Source: Microbacterium sp. (GTDB lineage Bacteria > Actinomycetota > Actinomycetes > Actinomycetales > Microbacteriaceae). From it: a stretch of DNA of 64,000 nt. Position 1 is the stretch's first letter; each line of letters opens with the position of its first letter. The notes under the pieces were generated by a model. The model had not been told where the DNA came from. It did not search any database and saw nothing but the letters and a program-made list of their open reading frames with translations. This document shows positions 26,578 to 35,479 of the stretch, one piece after another. Both the position numbers and the translations under genes were made by a program. The stretch is taken from assembly GCF_031178445.1 (NCBI RefSeq), contig NZ_JAPSIY010000011.1, forward strand, positions 24,717-88,716, given 5' to 3'.

Positions 26578-27996
26578 TCAGGCGGCGGCGAACACGATTT
26601 CGCCGCTCTGGACCTCGGCCGAATTCAGCCGAACGCGCACCGAGCTGCCCGGCGCCGCTTCCGGCGAGATCTTCGCGCGGGCGGTGACCGCCGGCTCCGC
26701 GAGCTGGATCGTCGCCTCTCCTTCGCCGTTCGCCGCACGGACCACCGACGCCTCGAAGACCTCGCCCACGTGCGGGGCGAGCAGCGCCGCCTCCACGAGG
26801 CCGATCGTGCGCGAGTTCAGCTGAGACGCCCTCGACGATGACCTCTGCATGAGCTCTGGCAGCTCCGTCAGGCTGAGGCGGGCCCAGTCGGGGATGCCCT
26901 TGCCTTCGGCGACGGCGAGGCACACCGTCAGCGACCAGCGGTCGACCAGCCGCCGCAGCGGAGCAGTGGCGTGGGCATACGGTGCGCCGATCGCGGCCTG
27001 CTCGGTCTCCGCCGGAATCTCCCCGTCGAACGCGACATAGCCCGCCCCACGGAAGAGTGCGCTCGCCGCCTCCAGGATCGGCAGTGTGAGCGGGTCGGCA
27101 CGTTCCAGGCCGCGCAGGTAATCGCCGTATCTGCCCTCGGTCCAGGGGCGTCTCAGCGCGGCGGTCTGTCGTCTGAATGTCTCGAACGCCTCGTCGCCGG
27201 GCTGTGGCATGGTTCGCAGCACGCCGACCTTGGCACTCAGCATCATCTCGGCTGCGGCCATGCCGGTCATCAGCGACAGCTGCGCGTTCCAGTCCTCGAT
27301 GGGCAGGGGATGCCGTCGCTCGATCCCGTAGCGCCCGTCGTCGTACCTGACGACCTCGGTGTCGGGAAGGTTCAGGCTCGCGCCGCCGCGCTCGGCCTCT
27401 CGCTCGAGCCGGAGCCGCCCGATCTCCGGCAGCAGGGCCGCGGGGGACTCTTCGCCGCGGTCGAGCGATGCCTGAGCACCGATGTAGTCCAGTTGCGCGC
27501 GCGAACGGATGAGCGCCCGCTGCAGGTCGACATCGGTTACGGCGCCTTCGGCATCCAGACCGAAGCTCCACACCAGCGCGGGCCGCTCCTCATCGGGCAG
27601 CAGCGACGCGCTTCCCTCACTGAGCACGCGCGGATGCAGCGGGATCGACCCGTCCGCCGCATAGAGCGTCTGGCCGCGATCGCGGGCCGCACGGTCCAGC
27701 GCGCCGCCGGGCTGCACGAACGCCGGCACGTCCGCGATCGCATAGTGCACCCGGTATCCCCGCCCCGCGCGCTCGAGGTGAAACGCCTGGTCGAGGTCGC
27801 GGGAGCCGGCCGGGTCGAGCGTGACGAACGGGAGATCGCGCAGGTCCAGGTCGGGTGCGGATGCCGTGGCCTGCTCGGCCTCGGCGAGGGCCTCAGCGGG
27901 GAACGGCGTCTCGTAGTCGGCTCGAAGGTCGGCGAGGGCGCTGGCCAGGCCGCTCTGCTCGGCGGACGGGGCGACGTGCGATCGGCGCTGAGGCAT
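26578..27996 (-). CDS. RNB-domain 3'-5' exoribonuclease (RNase II/R family)
   Basis: 472 residues, essentially the RNB catalytic domain plus a short C-terminal S1-like segment (TARAKISPEAAPGSSVRVRL). The active-site aspartate cluster is in LDPAGSRDLDQAF, followed by YRVHYAIADVPAFV and the later HATAPLRRLVDRW. It lacks the N-terminal cold-shock domains of full RNase R. This short form is usual in actinobacteria. RNA degradation in the cytoplasm. Confidence 0.92.
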   Translation of the reverse strand: MPQRRSHVAPSAEQSGLASALADLRADYETPFPAEALAEAEQATASAPDLDLRDLPFVTLDPAGSRDLDQAFHLERAGRGYRVHYAIADVPAFVQPGGALDRAARDRGQTLYAADGSIPLHPRVLSEGSASLLPDEERPALVWSFGLDAEGAVTDVDLQRALIRSRAQLDYIGAQASLDRGEESPAALLPEIGRLRLEREAERGGASLNLPDTEVVRYDDGRYGIERRHPLPIEDWNAQLSLMTGMAAAEMMLSAKVGVLRTMPQPGDEAFETFRRQTAALRRPWTEGRYGDYLRGLERADPLTLPILEAASALFRGAGYVAFDGEIPAETEQAAIGAPYAHATAPLRRLVDRWSLTVCLAVAEGKGIPDWARLSLTELPELMQRSSSRASQLNSRTIGLVEAALLAPHVGEVFEASVVRAANGEGEATIQLAEPAVTARAKISPEAAPGSSVRVRLNSAEVQSGEIVFAAA

Positions 27997-28002
27997 ACCG
28001 TC

Positions 28003-28079
28003 AGCCTAGGCCGCGAGTGCTCGATCGCGCCTCGGTGCCGGACGCAGGGCGCCCGGCCGTGACCGCCTGCCATTAGCGT
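28003..28079. promoter_or_regulatory. Divergent leaderless promoters, RNB and PEP-mutase genes
   Basis: Minus strand TAGGCT (28003-28008) lies 6 bases before the RNB ATG; plus strand TAGCGT (28074-28079) lies 6 bases before ATG 28086. The plus spacer GGAGGG could also act as a very close ribosome site. Confidence 0.55.
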
Positions 28080-28085
28080 GGAGGG

Positions 28086-28856
28086 ATGAGCTCCGCGGAG
28101 AACGCACAGACCTTGTCCCGCCTTCACGCCGCGCCGGAGATCCTCCGCGTGGTCAACGTCTGGGACGTGGTGTCCGCGAAGGCGGTCGCCGCTCTGCCCG
28201 GCACCACCGCGATAGCGACGGCGGGACACTCGATCGCCGCATCCTTCGGCTTCGCCGATGGTCAGATCCCGCGGGAGCTGATGATCGACATGGCCGGTCG
28301 TATCGCAGCGGCCGTCGACGTGCCGGTGACCGCCGATCTCGATGACGGCTACGGCGACGCGGGGGAGACCACGCGGCTCGCCATCGGCGCCGGGATCGTC
28401 GGCGCCAACATCGAGGATCGCCTCCGACCGATCGGGGAGTCGATCGCGCAGGTCCGAGCGATCGTCGACGCAGGGGAGGCCGAGGGGGTTCCGTTCGTGC
28501 TGAACGCACGAACCGACGCGCTCGTTCGTGGCGGCGACCGGCCGTTCGCCGACAAGCTCGCCGACGCGATCGAAAGAGGCCGCGCCTACCTGGACGCCGG
28601 TGCCGCAGCCGTGTTCGTCCCCGGTGTGCTGGATGCCGACGCGACCCGCACGCTCGTCGGCGGGATCGGCTCGGGGAAGCTCAGTGTGATGGGCCTGCCG
28701 GGCGCGCTCACGGCCGCCGAGTACGAGGAGCTCGGCGTGGCCCGCATCTCGTACGGGCCCCTTCCGCAGCGTGTGACGCTGACGGCGCTGCAGGACCTGA
28801 CGACGAGCCTGTACGCCGGCGGTGTCATCCCCGAGCACACCCGCGCGCTGAACTGA
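28086..28856 (+). CDS. Isocitrate lyase / PEP mutase superfamily enzyme
   Basis: 256 residues. The superfamily features are visible: an N-terminal LRVVNVWDVVSAKAVAAL strand, the metal loop PVTADLDDGYGD, GANIEDR, and the NARTDALVRGG block. It lacks the KKCGH-type catalytic loop of true isocitrate lyase. Relatives include oxaloacetate/carboxyphosphonoenolpyruvate mutase-like hydrolases and lyases; the substrate cannot be assigned. Confidence 0.82.
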   Translation: MSSAENAQTLSRLHAAPEILRVVNVWDVVSAKAVAALPGTTAIATAGHSIAASFGFADGQIPRELMIDMAGRIAAAVDVPVTADLDDGYGDAGETTRLAIGAGIVGANIEDRLRPIGESIAQVRAIVDAGEAEGVPFVLNARTDALVRGGDRPFADKLADAIERGRAYLDAGAAAVFVPGVLDADATRTLVGGIGSGKLSVMGLPGALTAAEYEELGVARISYGPLPQRVTLTALQDLTTSLYAGGVIPEHTRALN

Positions 28857-28885
28857 TGCGGCGCGGGGCGGGCGTATGCGGTCAC

Positions 28886-28891
28886 TAGAAT
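28886..28891 (+). promoter_or_regulatory. Leaderless -10 (TAGAAT) for proS
   Basis: TAGAAT, CGTCCC, GTG 28898. No Shine-Dalgarno present, so leaderless initiation is strongly implied for this essential gene. Confidence 0.65.
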
Positions 28892-28897
28892 CGTCCC

Positions 28898-30658
28898 GTG
28901 GTCACACGTCTTTCGAACTTCTTCCTCCGCACGCTCCGCGAAGACCCGGCCGACGCCGAGGTCACCAGCCACAGGCTGCTGGTCCGCGCCGGCTACATCC
29001 GTCGCGCCGCACCAGGCATCTTCACGTGGCTGCCGCTGGGCCTGCGCGTCAAGGCGAAGCTCGAGCAGATCATCCGCGAGGAGATGGCCGCGGCAGGCGC
29101 CTTCGAGGTTCACTTCCCCGCATTACTGCCCCGTGACCCCTATGAGCAGTCCGGGCGCTGGGAGTCATACGGCGACGGCATCTTCCGGCTGCAGGATCGG
29201 AAGCGAGCTGATTACCTGCTCGCACCGACTCATGAAGAGATGTTCACGCTGCTCGTGAAGGACCTCTACTCCTCGTACAAGGACCTACCGCTGACGATCT
29301 ACCAGATCCAGGACAAGTACCGCGACGAGGCGCGCCCTCGGGCAGGGCTGCTGCGGGGCCGGGAGTTCACCATGAAGGACGCCTACTCCTTCGATTCCTC
29401 GGACGCCGGCCTCGAAGCCAGTTACCAGGCGCAGCGCGACGCCTACGAGCGCATCTTCCAGCGGCTCGGCCTCGAGTACGTGATCGTCGCCGCTGACAAC
29501 GGTCTGATGGGGGGCGCACGCAGCGAGGAGTTCCTGCACCCGACCTCCGTCGGCGAGGACACGTTCGTCCGCAACGCGGGCGGTTACGCAGCGAACGTGG
29601 AGGCCTACACGACCACCGCTCCGGAGCCGACGGGGTGGGACGACGCTCCGCAGGCGACGATCTTCGACTCGCCCGACACCCCCACGATCGAGACGCTGGT
29701 CTCGCACGTCAACGCGCACCTCGAGGGCGAGTTCACCGCCGCCGACACGCTGAAGAACGTCGTGCTCGCCCTCACCCACCTGGACGGCTCCCGTGAGCTC
29801 GTGGTGGTGGGGCTGCCCGGAGACCGCGAGGTCGATGAGAAGCGCGCCGAGGTCGCCTTCGCCCCCGCAGCCGTGGAGCCGGCCACTGACGCCGACTTCG
29901 AGAGACAGCCGCTGCTGGTGCGCGGCTACATCGGACCGTGGTCGCCCACCGGCGCGGTGCTGGGGGAGGAGTCGGCCACCGGGATCCGCTACCTCGTCGA
30001 CCCGCGCGTCGCCGACGGCACCCGGTGGATCACCGGCGCGAACATCGACCAGAAGCACGCGCACTCCGTCATCGCCGGGCGCGACTTCATCGCCGACGGC
30101 ACCGTGGAGATCGCGAACGTCCGCGACGGTGACCCCGCCCCCGACGGCTCCGGTCCCGTCTCGCTCGCGCGCGGCATGGAGATCGGTCATGTCTTCCAGC
30201 TCGGTCGCTTCTTCGCCGAGACCCTGGGGCTGAAGGTGCTCGACGAGAACGGCAAGCTCACCACGGTCACGATGGGCTCCTACGGCATCGGCGTGACCCG
30301 CATCCTCGCGATCATCGCCGAGCTCAATAACGACGAGAAGGGCCTGATCTGGCCGGCGTCGGTGGCGCCCTTCGACGTGCACGTGGTCGCCACAGGCAAG
30401 GATCGGCTCGCCTTCGAGATGGCCGAGCGCGTCTCGGCCGAACTCGAGGGGTCGGGCCTCGACGTGCTCTACGACGACCGCCCGAAGGTGTCGCCGGGGG
30501 TGAAGTTCGGCGATGCCGAACTGGTCGGAGTGCCGCGAGTGCTCGTCGTCGGCCGGGACGCCGCCGAAGGGCGGGTCGAGCTGTGGGACCGTCGTACCGG
30601 GGAGCGGGAGGCGCTGGCGGCGGATGAAGCCGTCCGCCGCCTGATCGCCGAGCGCTGA
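28898..30658 (+). CDS. proS: Prolyl-tRNA synthetase
   Basis: 586 residues, bacterial-type class II synthetase charging tRNA-Pro. Motif 1 region [14 protein letters not shown] start ([20 protein letters not shown]), motif 2 [16 protein letters not shown], motif 3 [13 protein letters not shown], and between motifs 2 and 3 the INS editing domain (about residues 220-400) that removes mischarged Ala. The anticodon-binding domain is at the C-terminus ([15 protein letters not shown]). GTG start fits the leaderless promoter. Confidence 0.97.
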   Translation: MVTRLSNFFLRTLREDPADAEVTSHRLLVRAGYIRRAAPGIFTWLPLGLRVKAKLEQIIREEMAAAGAFEVHFPALLPRDPYEQSGRWESYGDGIFRLQDRKRADYLLAPTHEEMFTLLVKDLYSSYKDLPLTIYQIQDKYRDEARPRAGLLRGREFTMKDAYSFDSSDAGLEASYQAQRDAYERIFQRLGLEYVIVAADNGLMGGARSEEFLHPTSVGEDTFVRNAGGYAANVEAYTTTAPEPTGWDDAPQATIFDSPDTPTIETLVSHVNAHLEGEFTAADTLKNVVLALTHLDGSRELVVVGLPGDREVDEKRAEVAFAPAAVEPATDADFERQPLLVRGYIGPWSPTGAVLGEESATGIRYLVDPRVADGTRWITGANIDQKHAHSVIAGRDFIADGTVEIANVRDGDPAPDGSGPVSLARGMEIGHVFQLGRFFAETLGLKVLDENGKLTTVTMGSYGIGVTRILAIIAELNNDEKGLIWPASVAPFDVHVVATGKDRLAFEMAERVSAELEGSGLDVLYDDRPKVSPGVKFGDAELVGVPRVLVVGRDAAEGRVELWDRRTGEREALAADEAVRRLIAER

Positions 30659-30667
30659 AGCGCGCCG

Positions 30668-30695
30668 GTCACAGCTCGCATACGCGGGCTGTGAC
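30668..30695 (+). terminator. proS terminator hairpin abutting the next promoter
   Basis: GTCACAGC (30668-30675) and GCTGTGAC (30688-30695) around a 12-base loop. The last base is the first of the CAGGCT -10 of the next gene, so terminator and promoter abut. Confidence 0.55.
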
Positions 30696-30700
30696 AGGCT
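30695..30700 (+). promoter_or_regulatory. Leaderless -10 (CAGGCT) for the LOG-family gene
   Basis: CAGGCT, GGTGCC, ATG 30707. Confidence 0.5.
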
Positions 30701-30706
30701 GGTGCC

Positions 30707-31741
30707 ATGACGGATGCTGCGCTGGACGACGACCTGAGGCGCCGGATGACCGAGCTCCTCGACGAGGCGGGCATCCGCACGGAACGAGGGCTCGTCACAC
30801 GGCTGCTCCAGACCTCTCTCAGGCTCGGGCTGGAGCACACCGACAGACTCGATCTGAAGATCGCGTCGGCGGCGCTCGGCGAGATGCATGAGGCATTCCG
30901 GTTGTTCCGGCCGTTCCACCACGTGCCGAAGGTGACGGTGTTCGGGTCGGCGCGCACGCTGCAGGACGATCCGCTGTACGTGCAGGCCCGCGATGTCGCC
31001 TCCGAGCTGGCCGCGGACGGATGGATGGTCGTCACCGGCGCAGGTCCAGGGATCATGCAGGCCGCGGCTGAGGGTGCAGGGTCCAAGATGTCGCTCGGCG
31101 TGTCCATCCGCCTGCCGTTCGAGGAGAAGGCCAACACGATCATCGAGCAGGACGCCCAGGTCGTCTCGATGAAGTACTTCTTCACTCGCAAGCTGATGCT
31201 CATGAAGGAGTCAAGGGGGTTCATCTGCCTGCCGGGGGGATTCGGCACGATGGACGAGATGTTCGAGCTGCTCACGCTGCAGCAGACGGGCAAGGCGGAG
31301 CCGATGCCCATCGTCCTGCTCGACGCGAAGGGCGGTTCGTTCTGGGGCGGCCTCAAGACCTTCGTCGACGAGCACCTGGTGCCGGCCGGTGTCATCTCGG
31401 CTGACGATCTCGACCGCGTGCTCATCACCGACTCCGTCGATGAAGCGGTGAACGACATCACCGGGTTCTGGCGCAACTACGACTCGCTGCGCTGGGTCGG
31501 CGACCGGCTCGTCATCCGGCTCGTGCACGCGCCGACGGACGCGGAGGTCGACGACCTCAACGAGCGCTTCGGCCATATGTGCTCGCAGGGGCGGATCGAG
31601 CGCTCCGAAGCGCTCGAGGTCGAACGCGTCAGCGGCGATGCGGTGGACCTGCCGCGCCTCATGATGCACCTCGAGCAGCGCGCCGTCGGCTCGCTGCACC
31701 GGCTGATCCGCGCCGTCAACGACCTGCCGTCCGCGACCTGA
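30707..31741 (+). CDS. LOG-family nucleotide-binding protein (TIGR00730-like)
   Basis: 344 residues with the lysine-decarboxylase-like fold. The phosphoribohydrolase motif is intact: CLPGGFGTMDEMFE, preceded by TGAGPGIMQAAAEGA and MKYFFTRKLMLMKES. The family cleaves cytokinin-like or purine nucleoside 5'-monophosphates at the N-glycosidic bond; this long form has an extra N-terminal helix region (about 60 residues) and a C-terminal extension, and its physiological substrate is not established. Confidence 0.85.
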   Translation: MTDAALDDDLRRRMTELLDEAGIRTERGLVTRLLQTSLRLGLEHTDRLDLKIASAALGEMHEAFRLFRPFHHVPKVTVFGSARTLQDDPLYVQARDVASELAADGWMVVTGAGPGIMQAAAEGAGSKMSLGVSIRLPFEEKANTIIEQDAQVVSMKYFFTRKLMLMKESRGFICLPGGFGTMDEMFELLTLQQTGKAEPMPIVLLDAKGGSFWGGLKTFVDEHLVPAGVISADDLDRVLITDSVDEAVNDITGFWRNYDSLRWVGDRLVIRLVHAPTDAEVDDLNERFGHMCSQGRIERSEALEVERVSGDAVDLPRLMMHLEQRAVGSLHRLIRAVNDLPSAT

Positions 31742-31750
31742 GCGCCGAAG

Positions 31751-31779
31751 GTTCATCGCGCGTTCACCGCGGTGTCATG
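31751..31779 (+). promoter_or_regulatory. PHO box upstream of phoX
   Basis: Direct repeats with an 11-base period: GTTCATC (31751), GTTCACC (31762) and a weaker TGTCATG (31773). This matches the PhoP-binding repeat unit known from Streptomyces (GTTCA core, 11-nt spacing). It is oriented toward phoX and lies 46 bases before its ATG. Confidence 0.75.
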
Positions 31780-31824
31780 CGTCGCCGGAATCCTGTCGAC
31801 TGCGACATCCGACGAGGAGGACCG

Positions 31825-33879
31825 ATGACCCTGGCCGAACCCACCCGACGCCCTCTGCCCATGCTCGATCACGTGCGAGGCAAGCGCTCAGCCGTCACCT
31901 GCCAGCTGAAGTGCGCGAACGCGTGCCTCGGCCCTGAGTGCAACACCTCGGACAACGAGGACTTCCGTTCGATCGCCTCGGCCGTGTTCTCACGGCGCGC
32001 GCTGTTCGGGCTCGGTGCGGCCGCAGCGGTCGCGGTGGCCGTCGGAGCACAGTCCGCAGCCCCGGTGTCGGCACCGTCAGCGGCGGGAGCCGCGGGCCCT
32101 GGAGCGTCCTTCGCGCGCCCGGGCCGCTCGGGCCTCGCCTTTCAGCCCATCGCGCCGGTGCCTGCCGAGGTCGACGCGTTCACCGTGCCGGACGGCTACA
32201 CCTGGAAGCCGATCATCCGCTGGGGCGACCCGCTGTTCTCGCGCACCCCGGCATTCGACATCGAAGCGCAGAGCCCCGAGGCGCAGACCGGTCAGTTCGG
32301 CTACAACAGCGACTACCTCGACATCATCGCCGACCCGAGCGGCAAGACCGGCGTTCTGGTGAACAACCACGAGTACGTCAACCCGGAACTGATGTTCCGC
32401 CCGACCGCTGATCCCGCGGAACTGCGCCGGCGCGGCGACATCTACAAGGCCGCGCAGGGGATGTCCGTCGTCGAGATCCGCCGCCGCAAAGTCGGCGACC
32501 CGTGGGAGTACGTCGTCGACGGCAAGCGCAACCGCCGCATCACGGTCGAGACCGTCTTCGAGCTGACAGGGCCCGCCGCCGGCTCCGACCTCGTCAAGAC
32601 CGCCGCCGATCCGGAGGGGCGCTGGGTGCACGGCACGCTCGGGAACTGCGCAGGCGGCACCACGCCGTGGGGCACGGTCCTCTCGGGTGAGGAGAACTTC
32701 AACGGCTACTTCGCCTGGGCGGCCGACACCGCCGAGCAGAAGCGCTACAGCGGATCCAGCACCACCAGCACCTCCACGGGGTGGGAGGCGTACGACCCGC
32801 GCTTCGACGCGCACGACGCCGGCTACGTCAACGAGCCGAACCGCTTCGGCTACATCGTCGAGATCGACCCCCAGGATCCGACCTCCACGCCGCGCAAGCA
32901 CACGGCCATGGGACGCATGAAGCACGAGGGTGCCAACGTGCGCGTCGCCGAGGATGGCCGGGTCGTCGCCTACATGGGCGACGACGAGCGAGGCGACTAC
33001 CTGTACAAGTTCGTGTCGAAGAACCGCATCTCGGGATCCAGGAAGAAGAACCTGAAGCTGCTCAGCGAGGGCGACCTGTACGTCGCGAAGTTCCGTGGCA
33101 ATTCGCCGGTGGCCGAGATCACGGGCACGGGTGCGCTCCCGGCGGACGGCGCGTTCGACGGCACGGGGGTGTGGATCCCGCTCACGCAGGGCGGGAAGAG
33201 CGTCGTACCAGGGTTCAGCACCGAGGAGGTGCTGGTCTACACCCGTCTCGCGGCCGACGCCGTCGGCGCCACCAAGATGGACCGCCCCGAGGACGTCGAG
33301 CCCAGCCCCGTCACAGGAAAGGTGTACGTCGCGCTGACGAACAACTCCAGGCGTACCGCGCTGGACGAGGCGAACCCGGTCACCGGCAACCGGTACGGTC
33401 ATGTGCTCGAGCTCACCGAGACCGCCGGCCAGAGCGGCACGACGTTCGGATGGAGCGTGCTGCTGCTGTGCGGTGACCCGGATACGTTCGACAACGCGTA
33501 CTTCGCAGGCTTCCCGAAGGAGCTGGTCTCGCCGATCTCCTGCCCGGACAACGTCGCCTTCGACTCAGAGGGCAACCTTTGGATCTCGACCGATGGCGCG
33601 CCGAGCACCATCGGCTACGGCGACGGCCTGTTCAAGGTGCCGCTCGAGGGGGAGGCGCGCGGCCACGTGCAGCAGTTCCTCTCGGTTCCGCGCGACGCGG
33701 AGACATGCGGTCCCGTGATCAAGGACAAGGAAGGGCTCGTGTTCGTCGCCGTGCAGCATCCCGGCGAGGACGGCAGCTTCGACGCGCCCCGATCGCTCTT
33801 CCCCGACTACGGCTCGACCGCGCACGGCGACGTGGCGACGGCACCGCGCCCGTCTGTGGTGCAGGTCCACCGCGCCTGA
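31825..33879 (+). CDS. phoX: PhoX-family alkaline phosphatase, Tat-exported
   Basis: 684 residues, DUF839/PhoX family phosphatase releasing phosphate outside the cell with Ca/Fe cofactors. The start is ATG 31825 behind GAGGAGG; the frame open from 31579 is inside the preceding gene. A twin-arginine motif SRRALFG (residues 56-62) precedes a hydrophobic alanine-rich stretch, with an unusually long, cysteine-rich leader (CQLKCANACLGPEC, residues 26-39) typical of actinobacterial PhoX. Catalytic-family blocks include VNNHEYVNPELMF and the GNCAGGTTPWGTVLSGEENF region. The PHO box upstream predicts induction by phosphate starvation. Confidence 0.92.
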   Translation: MTLAEPTRRPLPMLDHVRGKRSAVTCQLKCANACLGPECNTSDNEDFRSIASAVFSRRALFGLGAAAAVAVAVGAQSAAPVSAPSAAGAAGPGASFARPGRSGLAFQPIAPVPAEVDAFTVPDGYTWKPIIRWGDPLFSRTPAFDIEAQSPEAQTGQFGYNSDYLDIIADPSGKTGVLVNNHEYVNPELMFRPTADPAELRRRGDIYKAAQGMSVVEIRRRKVGDPWEYVVDGKRNRRITVETVFELTGPAAGSDLVKTAADPEGRWVHGTLGNCAGGTTPWGTVLSGEENFNGYFAWAADTAEQKRYSGSSTTSTSTGWEAYDPRFDAHDAGYVNEPNRFGYIVEIDPQDPTSTPRKHTAMGRMKHEGANVRVAEDGRVVAYMGDDERGDYLYKFVSKNRISGSRKKNLKLLSEGDLYVAKFRGNSPVAEITGTGALPADGAFDGTGVWIPLTQGGKSVVPGFSTEEVLVYTRLAADAVGATKMDRPEDVEPSPVTGKVYVALTNNSRRTALDEANPVTGNRYGHVLELTETAGQSGTTFGWSVLLLCGDPDTFDNAYFAGFPKELVSPISCPDNVAFDSEGNLWISTDGAPSTIGYGDGLFKVPLEGEARGHVQQFLSVPRDAETCGPVIKDKEGLVFVAVQHPGEDGSFDAPRSLFPDYGSTAHGDVATAPRPSVVQVHRA

Positions 33880-33890
33880 TCTCGCGACGG

Positions 33891-33920
33891 CACCGGAGGA
33901 GGCGACCGCCTCCTCCGGTG
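33891..33920 (+). terminator. phoX terminator
   Basis: CACCGGAGGAGGCG, two-base loop, CGCCTCCTCCGGTG: a perfect 14-bp stem 11 bases after the phoX stop. Confidence 0.85.
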
Positions 33921-34022
33921 TCGTCATCAGCGCGCGTCGTCTCGTCGAGCCCGCGCTGCGTGGCTCCGCACCGGAGCGCGACGTGCAGGCGTCGGCGCTC
34001 GTCCGCCACCGTCGGTTTCGGC

Positions 34023-34028
34023 TATTCT
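34023..34028 (+). promoter_or_regulatory. -10 (TATTCT) of the nusA operon
   Basis: TATTCT, GTACGG, then ATG 34035 of a 12-codon ORF ahead of nusA. Transcription would start at or near that ATG, giving nusA a leader of about 50 nt. Confidence 0.6.
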
Positions 34029-34034
34029 GTACGG

Positions 34035-34073
34035 ATGCCCGCGGAGAGCCTGATCGCGGGGAGAGCTGAATAG
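34035..34073 (+). CDS. Leaderless 12-codon ORF upstream of nusA
   Basis: Encodes MPAESLIAGRAE and stops at TAG 34071-34073, which is part of the nusA ribosome site (TAGAGGAG). The start lies 6 bases after TATTCT, the same geometry as the leaderless genes here. It may deliver ribosomes to nusA by termination-reinitiation, or be a chance ORF in a leader. No similarity is recognised. Confidence 0.45.
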   Translation: MPAESLIAGRAE

Positions 34074-34085
34074 AGGAGACCGCTG

Positions 34086-35069
34086 ATGGACATCGAACTC
34101 GGACTGCTGCGCGGAATCGAGAAGGAGAAGGCGATCCCCTTCGATGAACTCGTGTCGATCATCGAGCAGGCGATCCTGACCGCATACGGAAAGCACGTGT
34201 CGGCCGACGGCGCCGTGCCCGAGGGAGTGCGCGTCGAGCTCGACCGCAAGACCGGTCACGTCGCGGTCCTGCAGCCGGTGCGCGACGACGAAGGCGCGGT
34301 GATCGGCGAAGAGGAGACGACCCCAGAGGACTTCGGTCGCATCGCCGCGTACGCCGCGAAGCAGGTCATCGGCCAGCGCCTGCGCGACATCGCGGACGAC
34401 GCCGTGCTCGGCGAGTTCCGCGGCAAGGAGGGCGACATCGTCGCAGGTGTGGTGCAGCAGGGACCCAACCCGCGCATGATCCACGTCGACCTCGGTACGG
34501 TCGAGGCGATCCTCCCGCCCGAGGAGCAGGTGCCGGGTGAGGAGTACACCCACGGTTCGCGACTGCGCGTGTACGTCACCAGCGTCGCAAAGGGCGCCAA
34601 GGGGCCCTCGATCACGGTCTCCCGCACCCACCCGGGCCTGGTGCGCAAGCTCTTCGCGCTCGAGGTCCCCGAGATCGCCGCCGGCCTGGTCGAGATCGTC
34701 TCGCTGGCGCGCGAGGCCGGGCACCGCACCAAGATCGCGGTCCGCGCGACCGACGCCTCCGTGAACGCCAAGGGTGCCTGCATCGGTGAGATGGGGCGTC
34801 GCGTACGGGCGGTCACGGAAGAGCTCGCGGGGGAGAAGATCGACATCGTCGATCACCATGCCGACCTCGCGACGTTCGTGGCCAACGCCCTTTCGCCTGC
34901 GAAGGTCACCTCTGCCTTCGTGCTGGATGCCGGCACGAAGGCGGTGCGCGCCCTGGTGCCGGACTATCAGCTCTCGCTCGCAATCGGCAAGGAGGGCCAG
35001 AACGCCCGCCTGGCGGCGAAGCTCACCGGCGCGAAGATCGACATCCAGCCCGACAGTGTGATGGATTGA
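34086..35069 (+). CDS. nusA: Transcription termination/antitermination factor NusA
   Basis: 327 residues. N-terminal RNA-polymerase-binding domain (MDIELGLLRGIEKEKAIPF), S1 domain (GDIVAGVVQQGPNPRMIHVD) and two KH domains (the second with SLAIGKEGQNARLAAKLTG). It ends after KH2, without the acidic C-terminal repeats of E. coli, as is usual in actinobacteria. The gene rimP, normally immediately upstream in bacteria, is absent here. Confidence 0.97.
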   Translation: MDIELGLLRGIEKEKAIPFDELVSIIEQAILTAYGKHVSADGAVPEGVRVELDRKTGHVAVLQPVRDDEGAVIGEEETTPEDFGRIAAYAAKQVIGQRLRDIADDAVLGEFRGKEGDIVAGVVQQGPNPRMIHVDLGTVEAILPPEEQVPGEEYTHGSRLRVYVTSVAKGAKGPSITVSRTHPGLVRKLFALEVPEIAAGLVEIVSLAREAGHRTKIAVRATDASVNAKGACIGEMGRRVRAVTEELAGEKIDIVDHHADLATFVANALSPAKVTSAFVLDAGTKAVRALVPDYQLSLAIGKEGQNARLAAKLTGAKIDIQPDSVMD

Positions 35070-35129
35070 GGCGGCCCACGCGACGCGCGCGTCGCGTGCG
35101 GAGCTTCGACCGCCACGGCGAGGTGTAAC

Positions 35130-35420
35130 ATGGAACCTGTACGAACGTGTGTCGGTTGCCGCGGTCGTGCCTCTCGATCCGCCCTGATCAGGGTGGTCCA
35201 ATGTGATGGTGAGCTCGTCTTCGATGAGCGGGCGGTCATGCCGGGGAGGGGTGCGTGGCTGCATCCCTCATCCGAATGTCTGGATGCCGCACTGCGGCGC
35301 CGGGCTTTCGCACGAGCACTCCGCGTCTCACCCGCGATCGGTTTTCCCGAGGCGGAGGATGCGCAGACCATCGAGAAACGGCTGAACGGCTATGGAATCA
35401 AAGTGAACGGCTCGAAATGA
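35130..35420 (+). CDS. ylxR: YlxR family RNA-binding protein
   Basis: 96 residues, DUF448/YlxR. Family motifs: RTCVGCRGRASRSAL at the start and GRGAWLHPSSECLDAALRRRAFARAL. A small nucleic-acid-binding protein encoded between nusA and infB in most Gram-positive bacteria; reported roles in relatives concern RNase P or transcription regulation. The ATG is taken from the family N-terminus; no clear Shine-Dalgarno is visible (CGAGGTG). Confidence 0.9.
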   Translation: MEPVRTCVGCRGRASRSALIRVVQCDGELVFDERAVMPGRGAWLHPSSECLDAALRRRAFARALRVSPAIGFPEAEDAQTIEKRLNGYGIKVNGSK

Positions 35421-35438
35421 GACCCGTCCGCGACTAGT

Positions 35439-35461
35439 GGTCTGCCCTGCCTGGGCGGACC
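35439..35461 (+). other. Hairpin in the ylxR-infB gap
   Basis: GGTCTGCCC and GGGCGGACC (one G-U pair) around TGCCT, ending 11 bases before the AGGAGAA ribosome site of infB. It could be an attenuating or stabilising element; no T-tract follows. Confidence 0.45.
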
Positions 35462-35479
35462 GACCCAGACAGGAGAATT

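Noticed and set aside
31579..31824. Longer phoX start
   Set aside because: Lies inside the LOG-family gene in another frame; GAGGAGG marks ATG 31825 and the PHO box lies within the extension.
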